Origin: Sulfitobacter alexandrii
GTDB taxonomy: Bacteria > Pseudomonadota > Alphaproteobacteria > Rhodobacterales > Rhodobacteraceae
Direction of reading: 5' to 3'
DNA length: 64,000 nucleotides
Assembly: GCF_001886735.1 (NCBI RefSeq)
Contig: NZ_CP018076.1
Span: forward strand, 1,674,001-1,738,000
Shown: positions 58,245 through 64,000 of the stretch, one piece after another
Numbering within the stretch: the stretch's first letter is position 1
Layout of the letters: every line of letters begins with the position of its first letter
Notes under the pieces: model-generated
The model's input: the letters and a program-made list of their open reading frames with translations, nothing else
Databases searched by the model: none
Told to the model about the DNA's origin: nothing
Translations under genes and position numbers: made by a program

Positions 58245-58940
58245 ATGAGCATGCAGACGGTCAATTGCTTCCTCCCTTGTCGGAAGGGCAGCGAACGGGT
58301 CCCGCGGAAAAACATCAAGCCCTTTGCAGGTTTCGAGAATGGGCTCATCGAGGTTAAACTGCGCCAGTTGATCGAGGCGAAGGGGGTAGGGAAGGTCTTC
58401 CTTTCCACGAACGATGAAGAAATACTCGATTATGCCGGGACCCTGAATTCGGACAAGATCGTGCTTCACAAGCGGTGTGAAGAACTATCCTCGAGCCAGA
58501 CGAGCACCGACGACCTTGTTTCTCACGCGCTCGAGTTGATAGGTGAAGGCGATATCCTCTGGACGCATGTGACTTCACCCTTTGTGAGCGCAGCGTCGTA
58601 TGACGCGATTGTCTCGCGGTATTGGCAGGCATTGGATGACGGACACGATTCCCTGATGACCACGTCGGTCATCCATGGATTCATTTGGGACGAGAATGGT
58701 CCCATCAATTATGATCGTTCCGTAGAGAAGTGGCCGCGCACACAGACTCTTCCGGCATTGCATGAAATCAACAGCGCCGCTTTTCTCGCACCGGCTGAGA
58801 TTTACCGAAACGATGATGACCGCATCGGCCAAAATCCCTTCATCTACGGGATGGACAAGATCGAGGGAATGGATATCGACTGGCCCGTGGATTTCCAGAT
58901 CGCCGAAAGCATGGTGTTGCAAGGCATCGCCAAGGTATGA
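58245..58940 (+). CDS. CMP-sugar synthetase (acylneuraminate cytidylyltransferase family)
   Basis: 231 residues. The nucleotide-binding motif is PCRKGSERVPRKNIKPF near residue 11, equal to the P-A-R-x-G-S-x-x-x-P-x-K-N loop of NeuA/KdsB. Other family parts are VFLSTNDEEILDYA, a T-S-P-F (HVTSPFVSAASYDAI) segment near 108, and the metal-binding end (GMDIDWPVDFQIAESMVL). It transfers CMP from CTP to an ulosonic acid. The size matches NeuA/PseF/LegF-type enzymes. Linkage with an HMGL-like aldolase and a HAD phosphatase, rather than NeuB or KdsA, points to an unusual sugar. It overlaps the HAD gene by four bases. Confidence 0.88.
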   Translation: MSMQTVNCFLPCRKGSERVPRKNIKPFAGFENGLIEVKLRQLIEAKGVGKVFLSTNDEEILDYAGTLNSDKIVLHKRCEELSSSQTSTDDLVSHALELIGEGDILWTHVTSPFVSAASYDAIVSRYWQALDDGHDSLMTTSVIHGFIWDENGPINYDRSVEKWPRTQTLPALHEINSAAFLAPAEIYRNDDDRIGQNPFIYGMDKIEGMDIDWPVDFQIAESMVLQGIAKV

Positions 58941-59614
58941 TTGATCTCTCTCGGTACCGTACACTGGTCTTCGACTGCGACGGTGTCGTGCTCGACTCCA
59001 ACCAGGTCAAGACGGCGGCTTTTCGGGTTGCGGCCTTGCCCTATGGTGAAGCTGCAGCGGAGGCACTGGTCGCGTATCATGTCGCCAATGGCGGCATCTC
59101 GCGCTATGTCAAGTTCACCCATTTCCTTGAGCAGATCCTTCCCGAACACCAGCCGGAGGCGATGCCAGGCCGGGATGGACCCGATCACGAGGCGCTTCTT
59201 CGTCTCTACGCCGAAACTGTGCGGGATGGGTTACTGAATTGTGCGGTCACGGAGAAATTGGAACAGCTTCGCGATACCACCGAAGGTGCCAATTGGTTGA
59301 TTGTCTCCGGTGGAGATCAGAATGAACTTCGCGACGTATTCGGAAGGCGGGATCTCTCGCGACTGTTCGACGGCGGTATCTTTGGCAGCCCGGACACGAA
59401 GAGCACGATCTTGGAGCGTGAGCTGGCGTCAGGCAACATACAGTCGCCGGCGCTGTTTCTGGGCGACAGCCGATTAGACCATCAAGCTGCAACGGCCGCG
59501 GGGCTGGACTTCGTTTTCATCCATGGTTGGACCGAGGTGGTGGACTGGCAGAGATATGTTGAAGAGAACAAGCTTGAAGCGATCTCGAAAGTTGGCGAAC
59601 TCGCCAATAAATAA
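58937..59614 (+). CDS. HAD-family phosphatase (phosphoglycolate phosphatase-like)
   Basis: 225 residues. Motif I is VFDCDGVVLDSNQVK (nucleophile Asp in D-x-D-G), motif II WLIVSGGDQNELRDVF (with the S-G-G) near residue 122, the lysine in DTKSTILEREL, and motif IV LGDSRLDHQAATAAG near residue 177. The cap between motifs I and II is helical (class C1). It overlaps the CMP-sugar synthetase gene, suggesting it dephosphorylates the ulosonate 9- or 8-phosphate before or after aldol formation, as KdsC or NeuNAc-phosphatase do. The exact substrate is inferred. Confidence 0.88.
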   Translation: MIDLSRYRTLVFDCDGVVLDSNQVKTAAFRVAALPYGEAAAEALVAYHVANGGISRYVKFTHFLEQILPEHQPEAMPGRDGPDHEALLRLYAETVRDGLLNCAVTEKLEQLRDTTEGANWLIVSGGDQNELRDVFGRRDLSRLFDGGIFGSPDTKSTILERELASGNIQSPALFLGDSRLDHQAATAAGLDFVFIHGWTEVVDWQRYVEENKLEAISKVGELANK

Positions 59615-59625
59615 GCGCTCGTGCC

Positions 59626-59814
59626 CTAGCTTATAATTGCGGGCTGGTTTTGCGCGTTCCACAGCCTGATTGCTTCCTCGGTACTTTCAGCAGTCTCGCT
59701 CCGCACCATATTCTCATAGTCGTCACAGTAGTGCGCCACTGCAAAGCCACCTTCAACTTCTACGATTTCATAGGGTTGAGCTCCGCACCTTACACATGCA
59801 GACATTCCGTGCAT
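59626..59814 (-). CDS. Lar-like zinc-ribbon microprotein
   Basis: 62 residues from ATG 59814 (ATG 59805 and a TTG at 59862 are alternatives). It carries CVRCGAQPYEIVEVEGGFAV with the first Cys pair, a single further Cys in VAHYCDDYENMV, and the family ending AESTEEAIRLWNAQNQPA. This is the layout of small phage and mobile-element zinc ribbons related to Lar. It is convergent with the HAD gene and lies between it and the second GSCFA gene, so it may mark mobile-element DNA. Coding evidence is the family resemblance. Confidence 0.6.
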   Translation of the reverse strand: MHGMSACVRCGAQPYEIVEVEGGFAVAHYCDDYENMVRSETAESTEEAIRLWNAQNQPAIIS

Positions 59815-59906
59815 AATCGGCTGTTTCAAATTTCGCTCCCATCCGTCCTGTTTGCAGTCCAAGTGTAAGAAATTCCCTAAAAAGAGATCGTTAATTTCTT
59901 CGCGGG

Positions 59907-60989
59907 CTAAGTGTTGTCGATCGCTTCTTCATCACAGAGTAGTTCGATCAACTGTTCCATGTCGGCATTGTGTTTCTTGCCTTCCGATTGTTCTGGGCGG
60001 CTAACGGGAACATCCTTCGATTGAGTGTTTTCGAAGAAGTGTTTCGCAAACAGTGCCATGACATGGTCAACTCCAGTGAGTAGCACTTCGCGCCCATCGT
60101 CCGCGTAGTATCCTCCCCTGACATGAGGGCTCGTGATTACCTCATAAGACGGGAAATAGCAGCAGTCATCCAACGAGGCTGTGACCTTCTCGGCCGCGAT
60201 GCGGAGAGCAGCCTTCGACCAGGTCGTCGATGTCCAAACGTGACGAGGAAGATAGGTGGCGTTGAGTGGCACCGGCGATACAGTAACAATAAATTTGACG
60301 GTAGGGTTCTTCGATCGAATGAACTGGAGCGCACTCATCAGATCGTCTGCAGTTTCGTCGTGATCGAAGTTGTAGAATTCGACGATTTCTTCATCGAACT
60401 CGCCTCCTGCTACGCCCGGCGCGATCGGGAAAACTGCGCCGTCGCGCTTGTCTAGCCATGCTTCGGTCAGTCCAAGGGTGAAGACGAAAACGTCCATGTT
60501 CTCGATAGATTGCCGAACAGCGGCAAGATGCTGCTTACGATCTGCTTCGAGTTCCTCAAGGCTGCTGAAGCCGCCAGGCTGGATCTGAGGGCGGAATGGA
60601 TCTGCGTAGGCCTTTCCGTCCGGAGTTTTCCAATGGGAAGCAACAGGATCGAATAAGCCATATGCGCGCTGGAGAAGTTGAAGCAACTGGCGGGCGGTAT
60701 AAAGGTTGCCATATCGCGCAGAGAACAGACCGTAGTTGTGCCTTTTCGCGACTGCATCTTCTATGAAAGGGTAGGCGGCCTCAGATACGTAGTGATTAAA
60801 TCCCTGTTCGGTAAGGTACCGCGCGACATGCTGAGCGAAACAGCTGCCCGCAGTCACGATCTTGTCTTGGCTCTTAAGTACGAATGGAACGTCGGATACG
60901 GGATCGAGATCTTGGCCACTCGGTCCTGCAGGAGCGCGTTTCCAAAACTGCCGATCGTCCAGGCCGATATAAGGATGTTTCCTTTTCAT
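59907..60989 (-). CDS. GSCFA-domain protein (copy 2)
   Basis: 360 residues. The blocks follow copy 1: IVTAGSCFAQHVARYLTEQG near residue 45, HNYGLFSARYGNLYTARQLL, VFVFTLGLTEAWLDKRDGA, IVTVSPVPLNATYLPRHVW and YFPSYEVITSPHVRGGYYAD. The last 40 residues are variable and acidic. Its first codon lies four bases behind the SGNH-like gene at 60994, so the two are a coupled pair, the mirror image of the first pair at 54665-56561. Copy 1 and copy 2 differ clearly in sequence, so the duplication is old. Confidence 0.9.
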   Translation of the reverse strand: MKRKHPYIGLDDRQFWKRAPAGPSGQDLDPVSDVPFVLKSQDKIVTAGSCFAQHVARYLTEQGFNHYVSEAAYPFIEDAVAKRHNYGLFSARYGNLYTARQLLQLLQRAYGLFDPVASHWKTPDGKAYADPFRPQIQPGGFSSLEELEADRKQHLAAVRQSIENMDVFVFTLGLTEAWLDKRDGAVFPIAPGVAGGEFDEEIVEFYNFDHDETADDLMSALQFIRSKNPTVKFIVTVSPVPLNATYLPRHVWTSTTWSKAALRIAAEKVTASLDDCCYFPSYEVITSPHVRGGYYADDGREVLLTGVDHVMALFAKHFFENTQSKDVPVSRPEQSEGKKHNADMEQLIELLCDEEAIDNT

Positions 60990-60993
60990 CAGT

Positions 60994-61692
60994 TTACACC
61001 ACTTGTTTCAATATCTGGTTCAGAACCAAGTCACCATACTTACGGTTAGCATGTGTCGGATCTCCACCACAGAACTCTGACGCAAGCATTCCATCCTCGG
61101 TCACTGCTTCTGCAGGTGGGGGGATGAAATGGGCACCGTTTTGTTCAGCTAATTTCTCGTACCAATCCGATTGGAGCTTGTAGACTGCGTGTCTCAACTT
61201 ATTCGGCGCATACCCGTTCACGCTCATTTTTTGAAAAAACTCAGGTAGATGCCGGATTGTGCTAGTGTCTGAAATTGGAGGGGGAGCACAGATGTAGATG
61301 AATTTCGCATTTGGAAATTCGTCATGCATTTTGTTAAATGTCTTCGCGGTGCCACGGTTCTTTTCTGCGATTGCATCCTTCATAACCGCAAGCGGAATAG
61401 AGGTTCGCGACTTATCATCGAGCTGTTTACCTGCTATGGTAAATGGCTCAGGTTGCTCGAATAAGGTCATGATGTTGTGTTTGTTTCCGGCGATTGAGAG
61501 ACAGACGACATCTGGCTCGAAAGGCCAGATCGCTGGCTCCTCGCCAGCTTCGATCTTGCCTATATTGATGACCGCCACGTTGTCGAGTTCGGGTCTGTCC
61601 TGATGAGCTCTTGCGATACACGCAGTGTGGCTCATGCCTAGGACCAGATACTGTTTTTTTCGGTCGTTGTCGGTGCTTTCAGCAATGACCAT
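60994..61692 (-). CDS. SGNH-hydrolase-like protein (copy 2)
   Basis: 232 residues from ATG 61692; the ATG at 61698 is only three bases from the AGGAG and so less likely. The N-terminal YLVLGMSHTACIARAHQDRP places an M-S-H at the GDSL position, and FCGGDPTHANRKYGDLVLNQ near the C-terminus supplies the D-x-x-H pair. The centre VDVVCLSIAGNKHNIMTLF-like part (seen as PDVVCLSIAGNKHNIMTLFE) carries the block III Gly/Asn region. It shares layout with the 256-residue protein at 55791. It is the first gene of the second GSCFA pair. Confidence 0.75.
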   Translation of the reverse strand: MVIAESTDNDRKKQYLVLGMSHTACIARAHQDRPELDNVAVINIGKIEAGEEPAIWPFEPDVVCLSIAGNKHNIMTLFEQPEPFTIAGKQLDDKSRTSIPLAVMKDAIAEKNRGTAKTFNKMHDEFPNAKFIYICAPPPISDTSTIRHLPEFFQKMSVNGYAPNKLRHAVYKLQSDWYEKLAEQNGAHFIPPPAEAVTEDGMLASEFCGGDPTHANRKYGDLVLNQILKQVV

Positions 61693-61980
61693 ATGCATTC
61701 GCTCCTAGTGTCCATGCGCTGATCGAGTGTTCGGAGTCTTCAAAGACGAGTCAACCAACCGGCGATGACAAAAGCTTATCACGTTTGGATATGCAATCTC
61801 TGCGTCTGAAATAGTTGAAACCTTGGGCGTTGGGCCGGTTGTTGACGTGGGGGTATGATTAATCTTCGCCTGGTTTTCTGGGAACTCCGCCCCTAACCCA
61901 TTGATTTCCCATACCCCAGTTTCCGGTAACATCGCCGTGCAACGGATTGATAACAAATGGCGCAGCGTGGTTCTCTATGG
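61693..61980. other. 288-bp spacer at the right edge of the low-GC block
   Basis: No convincing gene is seen. The plus strand has several short open stretches but none with a ribosome-binding site or conserved pattern. The right end contains the imperfect tRNA-Arg 3'-end repeat described separately. The composition changes within this spacer from the lower-GC cluster to the high-GC hydrolase gene. Confidence 0.6.
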
Positions 61981-61987
61981 TCAGCCA
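61973..61987 (+). other. Candidate attR-like repeat of the tRNA-Arg(CCG) 3' end
   Basis: CTCTATGGTC-A-GCCA matches CTCTATGGTC-C-GCCA of the tRNA 3' end (17744-17758) in 14 of 15 positions and in the same orientation. It sits where the low-GC block meets the hydrolase gene and includes its stop codon. With the tRNA base, the hydrolase frame would reach a TAG six bases further on. Whether it is the integration border is unproven. Confidence 0.45.
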
Positions 61988-62841
61988 ACCGGGGCTTCTG
62001 CCAAGGTGGCGAGCGCCGTTCGGAAGGTGCTGATGTCCTGCGGGCGGGATAGGGACGGGGCGTGGCCGCAATCGTCGAGGAGGGTCATCTCGGGTTTCGG
62101 GCCGCTGCGGCGCATGCGGTTCCGGATGTCGTCGGTCAGAAGATCCGATCGTGCGCCGCCGATCACATGCGTGGGCACGGTTATTCGCGTCCAGCGGTCC
62201 CACGCGGTCATCTCCTGCGGAGAATCGGTGAACTGGTGCAGAATGGCCGCGTCGTAGTGCAGCGTCAGCCGACCGTCCGGGCAGCGGCGGGTGGATGTGC
62301 GCGCCATGCGTTGCCAGAAGCTGTCGGCGGCGGGGCCGAACGGCGCGTAGGCGCTTCGCAGCCAGGTTTCGGCCTGGCTGTGGCTGGTGAAATGCGGCAG
62401 CTCGCCGACATAGGACATGATGCGCTCGATCGCGGGCAGGGGCACCTCGGGGCCGATATCGTTCAGTATCAGGCGCTCGATCCGCCCGGAGTCCTTGCCC
62501 GATGCCATGTGGACACCGATCTGGCCGCCCATCGAAGTGCCGAGCCAGGCGGTGCGTTCGATCCCGTAGTGGTCCAGCAGATCGGCGATGATGCCGGCGG
62601 CATATTCGATCGAATACTCGACCCCGGGGTCCGAGGCCCAGCTGGATTTGCCGCGGCCGATCATGTCGGGGCAGAGGACGAGGAAATCGTCGCACATGGC
62701 GGCGGCGAGTTCGTCGAAATCCCGGCCCGTCCGTGCCAGCCCGTGCATCATCATCAGCGCGGGTTTGCCGGGCGCGCCCCATTCGGTGACATGGATTTCG
62801 TGATCCATCACCGGGACGAAGGCAAAGCGGGGCGTGGTCAT
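61981..62841 (-). CDS. Alpha/beta hydrolase
   Basis: 286 residues from ATG 62841, overlapping the livM stop by four bases. Features: oxyanion MMHGLARTGRDFDELAAAM, PDMIGRGKSSWA, nucleophile elbow WLGTSMGGQIGVHMASG near residue 102, a lid region (130-200), and the catalytic His in LLDDCGHAPSLSRPQD near 263, with the Asp in the preceding strands (HVIGGARSDLLTD). It resembles the esterase/epoxide-hydrolase class of Rhodobacteraceae. Translation coupling to livM suggests it is part of the branched-chain transporter operon. Confidence 0.87.
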   Translation of the reverse strand: MTTPRFAFVPVMDHEIHVTEWGAPGKPALMMMHGLARTGRDFDELAAAMCDDFLVLCPDMIGRGKSSWASDPGVEYSIEYAAGIIADLLDHYGIERTAWLGTSMGGQIGVHMASGKDSGRIERLILNDIGPEVPLPAIERIMSYVGELPHFTSHSQAETWLRSAYAPFGPAADSFWQRMARTSTRRCPDGRLTLHYDAAILHQFTDSPQEMTAWDRWTRITVPTHVIGGARSDLLTDDIRNRMRRSGPKPEMTLLDDCGHAPSLSRPQDISTFRTALATLAEAPVG

Positions 62842-63905
62842 GCGCGCCTTCCCCTTGCCATCAGGGTGCCCGCGATTCCCTTGGGAAAGAAGTACACCAG
62901 CAGGATGAAGATGATCCCCAGCCAAAACAGCCAACGGTCGGGGGCCAGCAGTTCGGGCAACAGGGGAATGGCTGCCGTCGCTTCGGATGCGGCACCCATC
63001 AGGTCGCGCAGGTAGTATTGCGCCATGACCATCAGCACCGCGCCGATCACGGCCCCCCACATCGTGCCCATGCCGCCGATCACCACCATCAGCAGGATGT
63101 CGATCATGATGGCAAAGGACAGGGCGGTGTCCGGCCCGGTGTACTTGAGCCAGACGGCATAGACGGACCCGGCCAGCGACGCGATTGCGGCCGACAGGCA
63201 GAACACGAAGGTGCGGTAGGCGACGACGCGGTAGCCGATCGCCTCGGCCCGCGCCTCGTTCTCGCGGATCGCCTTGAGCACGGTCCCCAACGGCGAGACC
63301 GTGATCCGCAGCATGACAAGGAACATGACGAGCGATGTGGCGAAGACGAAGTAGTAGGCTGCGAGCTTGCCGTTCAGCGCCACGCCGAACCAGCGCAGCA
63401 CCTTGCCGTCCTCGTCTACCGCCAGCTTCGTCGCGGGCTTGAAAAGGTCAGGTGCCCGGTAGGTGATGCCGTCCTCGCCGCCGGTGATCTGCGACAGCTG
63501 CGAGGCCAGCACCAGCACGACGGACGCGGCGGCGAGCGTGATCATGGCAAAGAAGATCGCCTTGACCCGAAGGCTGATCAACCCGATCGCCGTGGCGACG
63601 ACGAGCGACAGGGCGACACCGACCAGCGTGCCCAGCGCCACGGCATCCCAGCCCGGCCCCATCTGTTTCAGGGCGATGGCCGACCCGTAGGCGCCGAAAC
63701 CAAAGAACATCGTATGGGCAAAGCTGACGATCCCGGTATAGCCGATCAGCAGGTCGTAGCTGGCCACCAGCACGATGAAGATGCAGATCCGCGCCGCGAC
63801 TTCCAATGCCCGGATGTCCTGAAAGAGGAAGGGGGCGAACAGCAGCAAGGCTGCGATGACCAGCATGGCGGTCTTGACTGTGATCGTGCCGTAGGTCGGT
63901 TTCAT
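62838..63905 (-). CDS. livM: Branched-chain amino acid/amide ABC transporter permease LivM
   Basis: 355 residues with eight to ten membrane spans and the LivM signature SYDLLIGYTGIVSFAHTMFF near residue 50 and MVVIGGMGTMWGAVIGAVLM near residue 280 (the G-G-x-G-x-x-x-G-x-x-x-G motif for contact with the ABC subunit). It is part of a HAAT-family importer for branched-chain amino acids, amides or urea-like compounds. The LivH partner gene precedes it, ending 10 bases away. Its stop overlaps the hydrolase start. Confidence 0.95.
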   Translation of the reverse strand: MKPTYGTITVKTAMLVIAALLLFAPFLFQDIRALEVAARICIFIVLVASYDLLIGYTGIVSFAHTMFFGFGAYGSAIALKQMGPGWDAVALGTLVGVALSLVVATAIGLISLRVKAIFFAMITLAAASVVLVLASQLSQITGGEDGITYRAPDLFKPATKLAVDEDGKVLRWFGVALNGKLAAYYFVFATSLVMFLVMLRITVSPLGTVLKAIRENEARAEAIGYRVVAYRTFVFCLSAAIASLAGSVYAVWLKYTGPDTALSFAIMIDILLMVVIGGMGTMWGAVIGAVLMVMAQYYLRDLMGAASEATAAIPLLPELLAPDRWLFWLGIIFILLVYFFPKGIAGTLMARGRRA

Positions 63906-63915
63906 TCCGTATGCC

Positions 63916-64000
63916 TCACTTGACTGCCGGGCGCAGGCCGCTGGGCCGCCACATCAGGATCGCCATCATCAGGATCATGTTCGATGCCAGCGCCAGCTTG
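63916..64000 (-). CDS. livH: ABC transporter permease LivH, C-terminal fragment (runs off the window)
   Basis: Only the last 28 codons are inside the window; the frame ends ...NMILMMAILMWRPSGLRPAV-K with TGA at 63916-63918. The end pattern (LMWRPSGL) is typical for LivH. It is 10 bp upstream of livM on the same strand, the normal livHM order. The rest lies beyond the edge. Confidence 0.85.
   Translation of the reverse strand, partial: KLALASNMILMMAILMWRPSGLRPAVK

Overview
The window is high-GC DNA from an alphaproteobacterium, most likely of the marine Rhodobacteraceae/Roseobacter group. The evidence is the suf cluster led by an IscR-type regulator that lacks the usual cysteine triad, the eukaryotic-like 404-residue NADP isocitrate dehydrogenase, the paired Lrp/SMR genes, and many ATGA-coupled genes.

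Region 1 (1-17.7 kb) looks like host chromosome. It holds typA (partial), an SMR exporter with its Lrp-type regulator, a DUF6356 protein with a class II glutamine amidotransferase, a secreted curlin-repeat protein without visible curli export genes, icd, an HD phosphohydrolase, an alpha/beta hydrolase, and the iron-sulfur assembly cluster. The cluster reads iscR, cysteine desulfurase, sufB, FkbM methyltransferase, sufC, sufD, two YIP1-like membrane genes, sufS. A perfect palindrome of the Irr/ICE type lies in front of iscR. As sequenced, iscR carries a one-base frameshift. An animal-type haem peroxidase follows, then tRNA-Arg(CCG).

Region 2 (17.7-48.2 kb) is an apparently complete siphovirus-type prophage integrated at the 3' end of tRNA-Arg. 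It starts with a tyrosine integrase and AlpA-like excisionase, then two tiny paralogous membrane proteins, a ParB-like protein and a leftward early operon. A CI/Cro-like switch follows, with three copies of an inverted-repeat operator (TAATCC-N8/9-GGAT(T)A). Next come a replication module with four regularly spaced iterons inside a lambda-O-like gene, then HNH, terminase, portal, ClpP-type protease, capsid, connectors, tail tube, tape measure, tail tip (with a one-base frameshift), an esterase-bearing tailspike, and a lysis block.

Region 3 (48.2-62.0 kb) is accessory DNA of mixed composition. It has a secreted S74-like protein, an AadA-like nucleotidyltransferase, a membrane protein, a fasciclin protein, a zinc-ribbon protein and a pentapeptide protein. 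It ends in a visibly lower-GC block: a hypothetical protein, a GSCFA + SGNH gene pair, an aldolase/CMP-sugar synthetase/HAD phosphatase trio, a Lar-like zinc ribbon, and a second GSCFA + SGNH pair on the opposite strand. The trio looks like an uncharacterised CMP-ulosonate (acidic surface sugar) pathway, and the two GSCFA/SGNH pairs look like glycan-modifying partners. A 14-of-15 match to the tRNA-Arg 3' end at 61973-61987 raises the possibility that the mobile element runs from the tRNA to this point and carries regions 2 and 3 together.

Region 4 (62-64 kb) returns to chromosome-like high-GC DNA with an alpha/beta hydrolase and branched-chain amino acid ABC permeases (livM, partial livH).
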